From Agromyces sp. NDB4Y10 (GTDB lineage: Bacteria; Actinomycetota; Actinomycetes; Actinomycetales; Microbacteriaceae), in the NCBI RefSeq assembly GCF_001620055.1, contig NZ_LQGY01000028.1:1-64000 (forward strand): a stretch of DNA of 64,000 nucleotides. Direction: 5' to 3'. Below, piece after piece: positions 36,517 to 50,167 of the stretch. Position numbers and translations under genes: made by a program. The notes under the pieces are model-generated. The model was given only the letters and a program-made list of their open reading frames with translations, ran no database searches and was not told the DNA's origin. The first letter of the stretch is position 1, and each line of letters opens with the position of its first letter.

Positions 36517-37983
36517 ATGACAGAACAGCCCATTTCCGACACGTGGGCGACGGTCCTCGACCGGTTGTCGGGAGATGAGGCGATCACGCCGATGCTCCAG
36601 GGCTTCCTGAACCTGGTGGAGCCGAAGGGCATCGCGGCGGGCACGTTCTACCTCGAGGTCCCGAACGACTTCACAGCGAGCATGCTCAACCAGCGCATGC
36701 GCGTCTCCCTCCTCTCCGCGATGAGCGCGATCGACGCGCCGTCGCCGGTGACCTCGTTCTACGTCGTCGTGAATCCCGAGCTGGAGGACGTGCGGCCGTC
36801 GGTCGATCACGCCGGCCCGGGCGGAGCGCTCGGAGATGGCGCGGGGCTCGGGGGCGTGGCATCCGACGGCCTGCCCGACCCGGTGGAGCTGCCGGCGTCG
36901 CACCAGTCGGTGTTCGACAGTCCGACGAACCCCGACCGTCCGCGTGATGCGCGCCTGAACCCGAAGTACTCGTTCGACAGCTTCGTCATCGGCCAGTCGA
37001 ACCGCTTCGCCCACGCCGCGGCGGTCGCCGTGGCCGAGGCCCCCGCGAAGGCCTACAACCCGCTGTTCATCTACGGCGACTCGGGCCTCGGCAAGACGCA
37101 CCTCCTGCATGCCATCGGCCACTACGCGATGAGCCTCTATCCCGGCATCCGCGTTCGGTACGTGTCGTCGGAGGAGTTCACGAACGACTTCATCAACTCG
37201 ATCGCGAACAACCGCGGTTCGCTCTTCCAGCAGCGCTACCGCAACATCGACATCCTGCTGATCGACGACATCCAGTTCCTGCAGGGCAAGGCGGAGACGC
37301 AGGAGGCGTTCTTCCACACGTTCAACACGCTGCACGACCACAACAAGCAGGTCGTGATCACGAGCGACGTGCCGCCGAAGCACCTGACCGGCTTCGAGGA
37401 CCGCATGCGCAGCCGGTTCGAGTGGGGCCTCATCACCGATGTGCAGGCGCCCGACCTCGAGACCCGCATCGCGATCCTGCGCAAGAAGGCGCAGAACGAG
37501 CGCCTCCAGGTGCCCGACGACATCCTCGAGTACATGGCGTCGAAGGTGTCGAGCAACATCCGCGAGCTCGAGGGCACGCTGATCCGGGTGACGGCGTTCG
37601 CGAGCCTGAACCGCACGCCGGTCGACATGCCGCTCGTGCAGACGGTGCTGAAGGACCTCATCACGGATGACACCGACAACGTCGTCGCGCCGGTCGACAT
37701 CATCACGGCGACGGCCGAGTACTTCAAGCTCACGGTCGACGACCTGTACGGGTCGAGCCGGTCCCAGGCGGTCGCGACAGCGCGGCAGATCGCGATGTAC
37801 CTCTGCCGTGAGCTCACGAGCCTGAGCCTGCCGAAGATCGGGCAGCTGTTCGGCAACCGCGACCACACGACGGTGATGTACGCGAACAAGAAGATCTCGG
37901 AGCTCATGAAGGAGCGTCGCTCGATCTACAACCAGGTGACCGAGCTCACCGCGCGCATCAAGCAGCAGGCCCGCTTCCGCTGA
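36517..37983 (+). CDS. dnaA: Chromosomal replication initiator protein DnaA
   Basis: The product has 488 residues. Domain I covers about 1-90, and a Gly/Asp/Pro-rich linker (domain II) runs to about 145. The AAA+ domain III follows, with Walker A FIYGDSGLGKTHLL and Walker B ILLIDDIQFL. Domain IV has the box-binding signature RDHTTVMYANKKI. It melts oriC and loads the helicase. The probable oriC lies immediately downstream. Confidence 0.98.
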   Translation: MTEQPISDTWATVLDRLSGDEAITPMLQGFLNLVEPKGIAAGTFYLEVPNDFTASMLNQRMRVSLLSAMSAIDAPSPVTSFYVVVNPELEDVRPSVDHAGPGGALGDGAGLGGVASDGLPDPVELPASHQSVFDSPTNPDRPRDARLNPKYSFDSFVIGQSNRFAHAAAVAVAEAPAKAYNPLFIYGDSGLGKTHLLHAIGHYAMSLYPGIRVRYVSSEEFTNDFINSIANNRGSLFQQRYRNIDILLIDDIQFLQGKAETQEAFFHTFNTLHDHNKQVVITSDVPPKHLTGFEDRMRSRFEWGLITDVQAPDLETRIAILRKKAQNERLQVPDDILEYMASKVSSNIRELEGTLIRVTAFASLNRTPVDMPLVQTVLKDLITDDTDNVVAPVDIITATAEYFKLTVDDLYGSSRSQAVATARQIAMYLCRELTSLSLPKIGQLFGNRDHTTVMYANKKISELMKERRSIYNQVTELTARIKQQARFR

Positions 37984-37997
37984 TCGCGTCCGTAGAG

Positions 37998-38016
37998 CGG
38001 ATGCCGCCGGCATCCG
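37998..38016. repeat. Inverted pair of the over-represented 8-mer after dnaA
   Basis: CGGATGCC (37998-38005) and GGCATCCG (38009-38016) form a hairpin with a 3-nt loop, 14 bp after the dnaA stop. Confidence 0.7.
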
Positions 38017-38419
38017 ATCGCCCCTCGACACCGCCGCACGAGCGGGGTCGACCGGGCCCCGTTCGGCATACCTGCGAAACGCCTGAGCCAATTCCACACA
38101 GGTGTGGACAATCTGTGGATTGTTAACGAGCAACCCCGTCGCGACTGTGCACACCCTGCGTCGACCTGTGTAGAACTCCGAACACGCGTCGGAGACGTCG
38201 AGGCCTCGCCACGGGGATCTCCACACACCGTGCACAGCCCGGACGGGCCGCTCGGCCCGCCGTTCCGGGCATCTCCGAACGCCATCCACAGTTTCCACAC
38301 CGGTTAACACCGTTAAGAGACACATGGTTAATCCGAGGCGTCCGACAACCTCGGACAGCGGCGCTCCGCTTCGGGCGCGTGCGTGCGGAAATGCCCCGCG
38401 TCCGGAGTGACCGTGCGGA

Positions 38420-38425
38420 TAGCAT
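38420..38425 (+). promoter_or_regulatory. Possible -10 element of dnaN
   Basis: TAGCAT lies 34 bp upstream of the dnaN GTG. The same hexamer occurs at a similar place before the 25.5-kb aminotransferase and, on the minus strand, before fhaA. Confidence 0.4.
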
Positions 38426-38459
38426 GGGAGCCATCCAGCACCTCCACGACGGGAGAACC

Positions 38460-39614
38460 GTGAAGTTCCAGGTCAATCGCGACGTCTTCAGTGAGGCCGT
38501 GTCCTTCGCCGTCAAGCTGCTCCCGCAGCGCACGACCCTGCCGATCCTGTCGGGGGTGCTGATCCAGGCGAACGACGACGGCCTCGTCCTCTCCTCGTTC
38601 GACTACGAGGTGTCGTCGCGCACCGAGATCAAGGCCGACGTCGAGGAGCCCGGCACCGTCCTGGTCTCCGGGCGACTGCTGGCCGAGATCGCCGGCCGCC
38701 TGCCGAACGCCCCGGTGAAGGTGTCGACCGAGGAGTCGCGCATCTCGGTGACGTGCGGCTCGGCGAGCTTCACCCTCCTCTCGATGCCGGTCGAGGAGTA
38801 CCCCTCGATCCCCGAGATCGGTGAGCAGACCGGGCTCGTGCCGGCGGAGGAGTTCGCCTCGGCCGTCTCGCAGGTCGCGGTCGCCGCGTCGCGTGACGAC
38901 GTGACCCCGGTCATCACCGGCGTGCAGCTCGAGGTGCGCGACAACAACGTCAGCCTCGTCGCGACCGACCGGTACCGGGTCGCGATCCGCGAGATCGAGT
39001 GGGACGGCGGCGGCGTGGCCGGCGAGGGCGTCGACGCCCTGACCGCGCTCGTGCCCGCACGCACGCTGCAGGAGGTCGGAAAGACCTTCGGCCACTCCGG
39101 CAACCTCTCCATCGCGATCACGAGCCGCGACGACCGCGAGCTCATCGCGTTCTCGGCCGACCGGAAGACCGTCACGAGCCTGCTCATCAAGGGCAACTTC
39201 CCGCCCGTGCGCCGGCTGTTCCCCGAGACCGTCGACAACTACGCCGTGATGAACACGGCCGAGCTCATCGAGGCGACCCGACGCGTCGCGCTCGTGCTCG
39301 AGCGCGAGGCCGCGCTCCGCTACACGTTCACGGCCGACGGCCTCACCCTCGAGGCGATCGGTTCGGAGCAGGCCCAGGCGTCGGAGTCGATCGACGCGAT
39401 CCTCACCGGTGACGAGACCGTCGTCTCGCTGAAGCCGCAGTTCCTGCTCGACGGCCTGCAGGCGGTGCCGAGCGAGTTCGTGCGCATCTCGTTCACCAAG
39501 ACCGAGAACCCGAACAAGCCCGGTCCGGTGCTCATCACGAGCCAGACCTCGCGCGAGCAGGCGGGCGCCGACAGCTACCGCTACCTGCTGCAGCCGAACC
39601 TCCTCCTGCGCTGA
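38460..39614 (+). CDS. dnaN: DNA polymerase III sliding clamp (beta subunit)
   Basis: The product has 384 residues with the three-domain clamp layout, starting VKFQVNRDVFSEAV. It forms a ring that tethers the polymerase to DNA. I chose the GTG at 38460 with a GGGAGA ribosome binding site; the frame is open earlier but without a signal. It is the first gene of dnaN-recF-dciA. Confidence 0.97.
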   Translation: MKFQVNRDVFSEAVSFAVKLLPQRTTLPILSGVLIQANDDGLVLSSFDYEVSSRTEIKADVEEPGTVLVSGRLLAEIAGRLPNAPVKVSTEESRISVTCGSASFTLLSMPVEEYPSIPEIGEQTGLVPAEEFASAVSQVAVAASRDDVTPVITGVQLEVRDNNVSLVATDRYRVAIREIEWDGGGVAGEGVDALTALVPARTLQEVGKTFGHSGNLSIAITSRDDRELIAFSADRKTVTSLLIKGNFPPVRRLFPETVDNYAVMNTAELIEATRRVALVLEREAALRYTFTADGLTLEAIGSEQAQASESIDAILTGDETVVSLKPQFLLDGLQAVPSEFVRISFTKTENPNKPGPVLITSQTSREQAGADSYRYLLQPNLLLR

Positions 39615-39676
39615 CCGCCGGCGGCGATGTCCGCGGGGCCGGGTAGCGTGGTGGTTCGCAGGAAGGGAGCCGCATC

Positions 39677-40903
39677 GTGCACGTCGCCAGGCTCTCGCTC
39701 ACCGATTACCGCAACTACCGCACGGCCGAGCTCGCGTTCGAGCCGGGCGCGACGGTCATCGTCGGCCGCAACGGCCAGGGCAAGACGAACTTGGTCGAGT
39801 CGATCGGCTACCTCGCCACACTCGGCTCGCACCGGGTCTCGAGCGACCAGGCGCTGATCCGCGCGGGTGCCGACGCGGCGGTGGTGCGCGCCGTCCTGAC
39901 GCACGGCGGTCGCGAGGTGCTCCTCGAGCTGCAGCTCAACCGCCAGGGTGCGAACCGGGCGCAGGTGAACCGCGCCGCGGCGAAGCCGCGCGACCTGCCA
40001 CGGTACGCCCACACCGTCCTGTTCGCTCCGGAGGACCTGGCGATCGTCCGCGGCGAGCCGTCGGTGCGCCGCCGCATGCTCGACGGCCTGCTCGTGCAGC
40101 GCATCCCGCGCCTGGCGGGGGTCATGGCCGACTACGAGCGCGTGCTCAAGCAGCGCAACTCGCTGTTGAAGAGCGCCCGCGCCCGTGGTCTCGCCGCAGC
40201 GCAGCTCACGACGCTCGACATCTGGGATGAGCGCCTCGTCGGCCTCGGCGCCGAGCTCATCGATCGCCGCCTCGAGCTCGTCGACGAGCTCCGCGAGCCG
40301 CTCGCCGCCGCCTACCGCTCGATCGTCGATGCCGACCACCGCCCCGAACTCCAGCCCGTCCTGTCGATCGACGGTGCCGATCCCGACGACGAGACGACGG
40401 ATGCCGCATCCGGTAGGACCGCGACGGGCCTCGAAGCCGCCGCCGACCGGCCCAGCACGGCCGAGCGGTTCGCCGCCGCGCTGACGGCGCTGCGGCGCCG
40501 CGAGCTCGAGCGCGGGGTCACCCTCGCCGGTCCGCACCGCGACGACGTCCTCCTGCTGCTCAACGGCCTGCCCGCGAAGGGCTATGCGAGCCACGGCGAG
40601 TCCTGGTCGTTCGCGCTCGCGCTCCGGCTCGCGTCGGCCGAGCTGCTCCGCCGGGACTCGGCCACGGGCGATCCGGTCCTGGTGCTCGACGACGTGTTCG
40701 CCGAACTCGACCGTCGCCGGCGCGAGCGGCTGGCGGCGGCGATCGGCAAGTACGAGCAGGTGCTGATCACCGCGGCCGTGCTGGAAGACGTGCCCGAACC
40801 CCTGGCGGGCCGCGTGATCCACATCGACGCGGGCCGCGTGGTCGATGCGCCGACGGATCCGGGCGCCGACGTCACGCTCGAGGCGGAGGCGTCCGGTGTC
40901 TGA
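39677..40903 (+). CDS. recF: DNA replication and repair protein RecF
   Basis: The product has 408 residues and is an SMC-like ATPase. Features are HVARLSLTDYRNY, Walker A VGRNGQGKTNLVE, the ABC signature region around SHGESWSFALALRLA, and Walker B PVLVLDDVFAELD. It helps load RecA at gaps. Near residues 230-260 it has a variable insertion. GTG start with a GGAAGGGAG ribosome binding site. Confidence 0.96.
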   Translation: MHVARLSLTDYRNYRTAELAFEPGATVIVGRNGQGKTNLVESIGYLATLGSHRVSSDQALIRAGADAAVVRAVLTHGGREVLLELQLNRQGANRAQVNRAAAKPRDLPRYAHTVLFAPEDLAIVRGEPSVRRRMLDGLLVQRIPRLAGVMADYERVLKQRNSLLKSARARGLAAAQLTTLDIWDERLVGLGAELIDRRLELVDELREPLAAAYRSIVDADHRPELQPVLSIDGADPDDETTDAASGRTATGLEAAADRPSTAERFAAALTALRRRELERGVTLAGPHRDDVLLLLNGLPAKGYASHGESWSFALALRLASAELLRRDSATGDPVLVLDDVFAELDRRRRERLAAAIGKYEQVLITAAVLEDVPEPLAGRVIHIDAGRVVDAPTDPGADVTLEAEASGV

Positions 40904-41375
40904 GGCGGCGCGCACCTACCAGCACTTCCGCGAGATCTTCGGCGGTGAGCCCCGGATCCGGCCGGGCCGCGCCCGCACGCGCCAGCGCGAGGCCGCCGGC
41001 AGCGAGCCGTTCGCGCCCGGACGCGACCCGAAGCCGCTCGGTGCGACGATCGACGCCCTCACCGCGCAACTCGGCTGGAGCGGTCCGCTGTCGCAGCACG
41101 AGCTGCTCGCGACGTGGCCCGACATCGCCGGGCCCGAGATCGCGCAGCACTCCGAGCCGATCGCGATCGAGGGCGGGATGCTGCAGGTGCGCTGCGAGTC
41201 GACGGCGTGGGCGACCCAGTTGCGGATGATGCGATCGGAGCTGCTTCGCGCGATCGCCGAGCGGTACCCGAACGCGGGTGTGGAGAACATCCGCTTCCAA
41301 GGGCCGGACGCCCCCACCTGGAAAAGGGGTCCCAGATCGGTTCCAGGGCGTGGTCCGCGCGACACCTACGGTTGA
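40896..41375 (+). CDS. dciA: DciA-like DUF721 protein
   Basis: The product has 159 residues. The conserved DUF721 core spans about 55-140 (ATWPDIAGPEIAQHSEP, STAWATQLR and IRFQGP). DciA proteins help load the replicative helicase DnaB in bacteria lacking DnaC. The GTG start overlaps the recF stop by 8 bp. Both termini are basic and low-complexity. Confidence 0.85.
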   Translation: MSEAARTYQHFREIFGGEPRIRPGRARTRQREAAGSEPFAPGRDPKPLGATIDALTAQLGWSGPLSQHELLATWPDIAGPEIAQHSEPIAIEGGMLQVRCESTAWATQLRMMRSELLRAIAERYPNAGVENIRFQGPDAPTWKRGPRSVPGRGPRDTYG

Positions 41376-46098
<4,723 letters not shown>

Positions 46099-46103
46099 CC
46101 GTC

Positions 46104-46508
46104 ATGAGTAGCGTCGCCGACAAGCTGGCCAAGAAGACCAACCGCAAGCCCCCGGGCAAGCAGGTGCGCCTGCGCCTGGTGTACATCGACTTCTGGTCGG
46201 CGGTGAAGCTGTCCTTCCTGGTCGCCGTGTGCCTCGCGGTGGTGAACATCGTGGCGTCGTTCCTCGTCTTCACGGTGCTGAGCTCGACCGGCATCTTCGA
46301 GCAGGTGAACAGCCTGGTCCAGGATGTCGCGGGCGCCGGCACCGACCTGCGCACGTTCTTCTCGCTCGGCAACGTGATGGGCTTCGCGGTCATCGTGTCG
46401 CTGCTGAACCTCGTCGTGACGACCGCCCTCGGCGCCGTCGTGGCGGTGCTGTACAACCTCAGCGTGAAGATCACGGGCGGCATCCTGGTCGGCTTCACCA
46501 ACAGCTGA
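46104..46508 (+). CDS. DUF3566-domain membrane protein
   Basis: The product has 134 residues. The N terminus is basic, two membrane helices (about 35-60 and 90-120) flank an extracytoplasmic loop, and the start RLRLVYIDFWSAVKLSF is the DUF3566 signature. It occupies the place of Rv0007 next to gyrA. The function is unknown. It starts 6 bp after gyrA with GGAG at usable spacing. Confidence 0.88.
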   Translation: MSSVADKLAKKTNRKPPGKQVRLRLVYIDFWSAVKLSFLVAVCLAVVNIVASFLVFTVLSSTGIFEQVNSLVQDVAGAGTDLRTFFSLGNVMGFAVIVSLLNLVVTTALGAVVAVLYNLSVKITGGILVGFTNS

Positions 46509-46575
46509 TCGACCGGCTTCGGCTCGATTCGGAGATTCCCGCAGGGTCGGGTAGTCTGTCCTTCGGCCGAAATTC

Positions 46576-46649
46576 GGGGCTATAGCTCAGGCGGTTAGAG
46601 CGCTTCGCTGATAACGAAGAGGTCCCAGGTTCAAGTCCTGGTAGCCCCA
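46576..46649 (+). tRNA. ileT: tRNA-Ile (GAT anticodon)
   Basis: This 74-nt cloverleaf has acceptor arms GGGGCTA / TAGCCCC, an anticodon stem CTTCG/CGAAG with loop CTGATAA, and T loop GTTCAAG. The CCA end is not encoded. The location after gyrA is the same as ileT in mycobacteria. Confidence 0.97.
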
Positions 46650-46689
46650 CTCCGATAACTCCACAACCGGATGCCACGCCATCCGCCTC

Positions 46690-46762
46690 GGGGCCTTAGC
46701 TCAGTTGGTAGAGCGCCTGCTTTGCAAGCAGGATGTCAGGAGTTCGAATCTCCTAGGCTCCA
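46690..46762 (+). tRNA. alaT: tRNA-Ala (TGC anticodon)
   Basis: This 73-nt cloverleaf has acceptor GGGGCCT pairing with AGGCTCC (one G-T pair), an anticodon stem CCTGC/GCAGG with loop TTTGCAA, and T loop GTTCGAA. It lies 40 bp after tRNA-Ile and is probably cotranscribed. Confidence 0.97.
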
Positions 46763-46833
46763 CACTCCGTCGGCATGGCCGACCTCCCTCGCGGGAGTGC
46801 GACCTTCCGGCAGTCATCGATGACGAGGCCCCT

Positions 46834-47733
46834 GTGACGCTCTCCCGACGCACCGCCCTCACATGGATCGCGGCCTCGACCGCCGTCGCGACGCTCGGTG
46901 CCTGCGCCCCGCAGCCCTCCAGCGGATCCGCCGCGCCGACCCCGTCGCCGTCGGGCGGGGCGCGCCCCACGCCCACGCCGACCCCGACGCCCACGCCGAC
47001 TCCGACGGTCCCCGCGCCCCCGGACCTCGCGGCGATCGAGGAGCGCTACCGCACCGCGGTTCCGGCCGAGTGGGGCCTCCACGTGACGGGCGTGGTGAAC
47101 CGGGCACCGGAGGGCAGCACGGCGATCGCGCTCACGTTCGACGGCTGCGGCGGGTCCGGTGGCAGCGGGGTCGATCTCACCCTCATCGATGCGCTGCGCC
47201 GGCGGGAGGTCCCGGCGACCCTCTTCCTCAACCTCCGTTGGATCGAGGCGAACCCCGAATTCGCCCGGGAGCTCGCCGCGGTGCCCTTCTTCGAGCTGGC
47301 CAACCACGGCACCGTCCACCGCCCGCTCTCCGTGAACGGTCGCTCCGCGTACGGCATCCAGGGCACGGGCTCGGTGCGCGAGGTCATCGACGAGGTGTGG
47401 ACCAACCACCAGGCGCTCACCGAGCTCGTCGGGCGCCCGCCCCGCTGGTTCCGATCGGGCACTGCGCACTACGACGAGGTGGCCGTCCGCATTGTCGGGG
47501 ATCTCGGCGAGACGGTCGTGGGGTTCGACGTCAACGGCGATGCCGGTGCGACGTTCGACGCCGGCACGGTCGAGGCATCCGTTCGATCGGCCACGCCGGG
47601 GTCGATCGTCATCGCGCACCTGAACCAGCCGTCGTCGGGCACGGCCCGGGGCATCGACGCCGCGCTCGACCGCATGCTCGCCGACGGGGCGGTCTTCGGC
47701 TTCCCCGACGGCGCCGTACGACTCGCGCCGTGA
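46834..47733 (+). CDS. Polysaccharide deacetylase-family lipoprotein
   Basis: The product has 299 residues. The N terminus carries a twin-arginine motif (LSRRTAL) and a lipobox (LGAC, Cys23), so it is likely a Tat-exported lipoprotein. A Thr-Pro repeat linker follows. The NodB-like catalytic domain (about 70-295) has motif 1 as LTFDGCGG and the metal His motif as NHGTVH. Likely substrate is a cell-wall or extracellular polysaccharide. The second Asp of the usual TFDD is replaced by Gly, which is seen in some subfamilies. GTG start with GAGG 5 nt away. Confidence 0.85.
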   Translation: MTLSRRTALTWIAASTAVATLGACAPQPSSGSAAPTPSPSGGARPTPTPTPTPTPTPTVPAPPDLAAIEERYRTAVPAEWGLHVTGVVNRAPEGSTAIALTFDGCGGSGGSGVDLTLIDALRRREVPATLFLNLRWIEANPEFARELAAVPFFELANHGTVHRPLSVNGRSAYGIQGTGSVREVIDEVWTNHQALTELVGRPPRWFRSGTAHYDEVAVRIVGDLGETVVGFDVNGDAGATFDAGTVEASVRSATPGSIVIAHLNQPSSGTARGIDAALDRMLADGAVFGFPDGAVRLAP

Positions 47734-47849
47734 CCCGGGCGGAGTCGCCCTCCGAAGAATTTCCCATTCAGGTGCATCCGTTTCCGCGGTTCCGTCGGAA
47801 GTACTGGATGACGGGTGAACACGCACCCGACGACAGAAGGGGAAGTCCA

Positions 47850-48068
47850 ATGAAGCGCATTCTCGCCACCGGATTCATCGCCGGACTCGCCACGTTCGGC
47901 TTCGCCGGCGCCGCGCACGCCGCACCCGCCGACGCCGCGTGCTTCGGCCAGATCCACAAGACCCTCAACACCGAGGGCGCGCTCGGCTTCAACGGCGTCG
48001 GGGAGGTCGTCAAGGCAGCGGGCGGCCAGGGCAAGAACGAGACTGCGCGCGGGATCTGCGCAGGCTGA
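47850..48068 (+). CDS. Small secreted protein, two-cysteine
   Basis: The product has 72 residues. A clear signal peptide (MKRILATGFIAGLATFGFAG, cleavage after AHA near residue 24) is followed by a mature peptide of about 48 residues. Two cysteines stand near the ends of the mature part (ACFGQ and GICAG) and could form a disulfide. I do not recognise a family. The ATG has an AGAAGGGGAAG ribosome binding site, and a strong terminator follows, so it appears to be a single-gene unit. Confidence 0.75.
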   Translation: MKRILATGFIAGLATFGFAGAAHAAPADAACFGQIHKTLNTEGALGFNGVGEVVKAAGGQGKNETARGICAG

Positions 48069-48098
48069 CCGCACCCCTGACGCGCGATGCACCGTCGT

Positions 48099-48131
48099 CG
48101 GCGGCCCGGAATCCACACATCCGGGCCGCCG
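48099..48131 (+). terminator. Terminator after the small secreted-protein gene
   Basis: CGGCGGCCCGGA (48099-48110) pairs with TCCGGGCCGCCG (48120-48131) around a 9-nt loop. Confidence 0.75.
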
Positions 48132-48183
48132 TCGGCGTCTCGGAACGCCGATGACGTCGCCGCCGGTTGATACGGTCGTCGTC

Positions 48184-48978
48184 ATGGGCACCGGCTCGCC
48201 GTCGTCGGGGCGCGCACGGGCGATCGCCGACCGGCTCCGCGCGGCCGGGAGCGTGTTCGCCGAGGAGGAGGCCGCCATCCTGCTCGATGCGGCGAGGGAT
48301 GACGCCGAGCTCGCCTCGCTCGTCGCCCGCCGCGTCGCAGGTGAGCCGATCGAGCCGCTCGTGGGCTGGGTCCGCTTCGGTCCGCTCCGCCTCGAGGTCG
48401 GACCGGGCGTGTTCGTTCCGCGCCAGCGCTCGCTGCTGCTGGCGCGCGCCGCCGTGCGGATCGTGCGGGCGCAGGACGAGCCGGTCGTGCTGGAGCCCTT
48501 CTGCGGCGTCGCCCCGATCGCGGCCACGGTGGCCGCCGCGGTTCCGACGGCCGAGATCCACGTCACGGACGTCGACGCGACACCGCTCCGGTTCGCGCGA
48601 CGGAACCTGCCGTCCGGCGCGCAGGTGTACCAGGGCGCCGGGCTCGCGCACCTTCCCATGGCGCTTCGCGGTCGGGTCTCGCTCGCGGCATCCGTGCCGC
48701 CGTATGTGCCCGAGCGCGAACGACATCTCGTGCCCCGAGAGGCGCTCGAGCACGAGCCGCCGGCTGCGCTGTTCGCCGGCGCGGACGGCCTCGATCACGT
48801 CTGCGATCTCGTGGCCGGGCTCGCCGTGTGGCTGCGCCCGGACGGACGGGCGCTCATCGAGGTGCACCGGTCGCAGTGGAGCGCCGCCGCCGAGCATGCG
48901 CGGGCGCAGGGGTGGCGCGCATCGCGTCGCACCGGCTCGGACGGCCAGACGGTGCTCCTCGATCTGCGGGCCGGGTAA
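48184..48978 (+). CDS. PrmC-related methyltransferase (putative N5-glutamine methyltransferase)
   Basis: The product has 264 residues. The N-terminal helical region and PLVGWVRFG, VFVPRQRS, then SAM-binding VLEPFCGVAPIAATVA follow the PrmC/HemK layout. The catalytic NPPY is replaced by SVPPYVP, as in the PrmC-related subfamily whose members have altered motif IV. It may methylate a glutamine in a protein other than release factors. The ATG is chosen; a GTG/ATG further upstream is open but unsupported. Confidence 0.75.
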   Translation: MGTGSPSSGRARAIADRLRAAGSVFAEEEAAILLDAARDDAELASLVARRVAGEPIEPLVGWVRFGPLRLEVGPGVFVPRQRSLLLARAAVRIVRAQDEPVVLEPFCGVAPIAATVAAAVPTAEIHVTDVDATPLRFARRNLPSGAQVYQGAGLAHLPMALRGRVSLAASVPPYVPERERHLVPREALEHEPPAALFAGADGLDHVCDLVAGLAVWLRPDGRALIEVHRSQWSAAAEHARAQGWRASRRTGSDGQTVLLDLRAG

Positions 48979-48990
48979 TACAGTGGCGGG

Positions 48991-49434
48991 ATGGACATCC
49001 GCATCGCCGCGTACGGGGTCATCATCCGCGACGATGCCATCCTGCTCTCCCACTGGAACGAGCACGGGCGTTCGGCGTGGACCCTGCCCGGCGGGGGGAT
49101 CGAGCTGCCCGAGCATCCCTACGACGCCGCGATCCGCGAGATCCGGGAGGAGACGGGCTACGACGCCGAGATCGAGCGGCTCCTGGGAATCGACACGATG
49201 GTGGTGCCCGCGGCGAGACGGCACCACGGTTCGGCTCCGCTCTACGCGATGCGGGTCGTCTACCGCGCGCGCGTGACCGGCGGCGAACTGCGCAACGAGG
49301 TCGGCGGCTCGAGCGACGAGGCCCGCTGGTTCCCGCTCGACGAGGTGCGGAACCTGACCCGGGTGAGCCTGCTGGACATCGCCCTGCGCATGAACGACGA
49401 GCAACCCGCCTCCGGCATCCTGCCGAAGCGCTGA
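48991..49434 (+). CDS. Nudix hydrolase
   Basis: The product has 147 residues with a full Nudix box: GGIELPE followed after seven residues by REIREETGY. It hydrolyses a nucleoside diphosphate linked to some moiety X. The substrate is unknown. It follows the methyltransferase by 12 bp and probably shares its transcript. Confidence 0.88.
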   Translation: MDIRIAAYGVIIRDDAILLSHWNEHGRSAWTLPGGGIELPEHPYDAAIREIREETGYDAEIERLLGIDTMVVPAARRHHGSAPLYAMRVVYRARVTGGELRNEVGGSSDEARWFPLDEVRNLTRVSLLDIALRMNDEQPASGILPKR

Positions 49435-49457
49435 GCGCGCCGGCCCCGGAGACGGCG

Positions 49458-49488
49458 ACGGCCCCGTCCGGCGGGCGGACGGGGCCGT
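49458..49488. terminator. Bidirectional terminator after the Nudix gene
   Basis: ACGGCCCCGTCCG (49458-49470) pairs with CGGACGGGGCCGT (49476-49488), between two convergent genes. Confidence 0.8.
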
Positions 49489-49519
49489 GCGATCGGGTCC
49501 TGCACGGTGGCCATGACGA

Positions 49520-49765
49520 TCAGAGCGTCCGGGCCAGTAGGGCGAGGGTGGTGAAGTTCGACTCGCGCAGGCGGTCGGCCTCGCGCTGGAGCTCGGCGCT
49601 ACGGCGCGGGTCCTCGCGGAGGCGACGTGCCTCGGAGGCCCGGCTCCACGCCAGGAGCGCGAGGCCCGCACGGCGCGCGAGGCGCTCCTGCAGGCGGCCG
49701 GCTCCGGCTCGAACGGCGTGCGCCGGTTGAGCGGTCGAACGTTGGGCGGTGAGTGCGGTGTTCAC
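49520..49765 (-). CDS. Small helical hypothetical protein
   Basis: The product has 81 residues, is Arg/Ala/Leu-rich, and is predicted to be helical throughout (ARRAGLALLAWSRA and LQREADRLRESN). I do not recognise it. GTG start with a weak AAGGA site. It lies about 400 nt downstream of a strong minus-strand promoter, behind a 24-codon peptide gene. A possible 38-codon frame (49762-49878) ends in a GTGA overlap with this start. Confidence 0.5.
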   Translation of the reverse strand: MNTALTAQRSTAQPAHAVRAGAGRLQERLARRAGLALLAWSRASEARRLREDPRRSAELQREADRLRESNFTTLALLARTL

Positions 49766-50045
49766 GGTGGTGTCCTTCTTCGGAGGTGGTGCGAACGGAT
49801 GGCGCGCGCGGCAACGCGCACCGGGAGGAGACGAGCGGGAGCCCCGGGACGTCGCGCGGCGGCATCCGTCGTCGGCATGGACGCGGAGGAGCCGCTCGGA
49901 TCGAGTCGAGGGGAGTGGCCGGCGGCTCGAGGCGTCGGGAGACGCGGAGCGATGAGCGGATGCCGGTGCGACGGGCGCTGCTCAGGAACGAGCGAGCATC
50001 GTCAGGCGGGTGCGGACCCTGCGGTCAGCGCGCGAGCGCGAACGG

Positions 50046-50120
50046 TCAGCAGGCCGCGAAGGGGGCGCCGAGGAAGGCGACCTCAGCGCGGATCGGGGTG
50101 TGCGTGTGCCGGATCATCAT
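50046..50120 (-). CDS. 24-residue peptide gene (candidate leader peptide)
   Basis: This very short frame encodes MMIRHTHTPIR and ends APFAAC. It has an excellent AGGAGGCGAG ribosome binding site and lies about 40 nt after a well-formed promoter. It ends 280 bp before the 81-residue gene. It could be a regulatory leader peptide or a small functional peptide. The evidence is the signals around it, not homology. Confidence 0.45.
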   Translation of the reverse strand: MMIRHTHTPIRAEVAFLGAPFAAC

Positions 50121-50167
50121 GTGGGTCTCGCCTCCTCTCGTTTGCCGTCGTGGCGGGCCGAGAGACG

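Larger units (their letters stand above)
37984..38459. other. Probable oriC (dnaA-dnaN intergenic region)
   Basis: This 476-bp region has DnaA boxes and less GC-rich patches. TGTGGACAA (38103-38111) is the perfect actinobacterial box TTGTCCACA in reverse; TGTGGATTG (38114-38122) is a near match. Further near matches are TCCACACAC around 38220, ATCCACAG around 38285 and TTTCCACAC around 38292. GGTTAACACCGTTAAG near 38301 and TGTTAACGAG near 38121 are AT-rich candidates for unwinding. The position between dnaA and dnaN is that of experimentally known actinobacterial origins. Confidence 0.85.
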
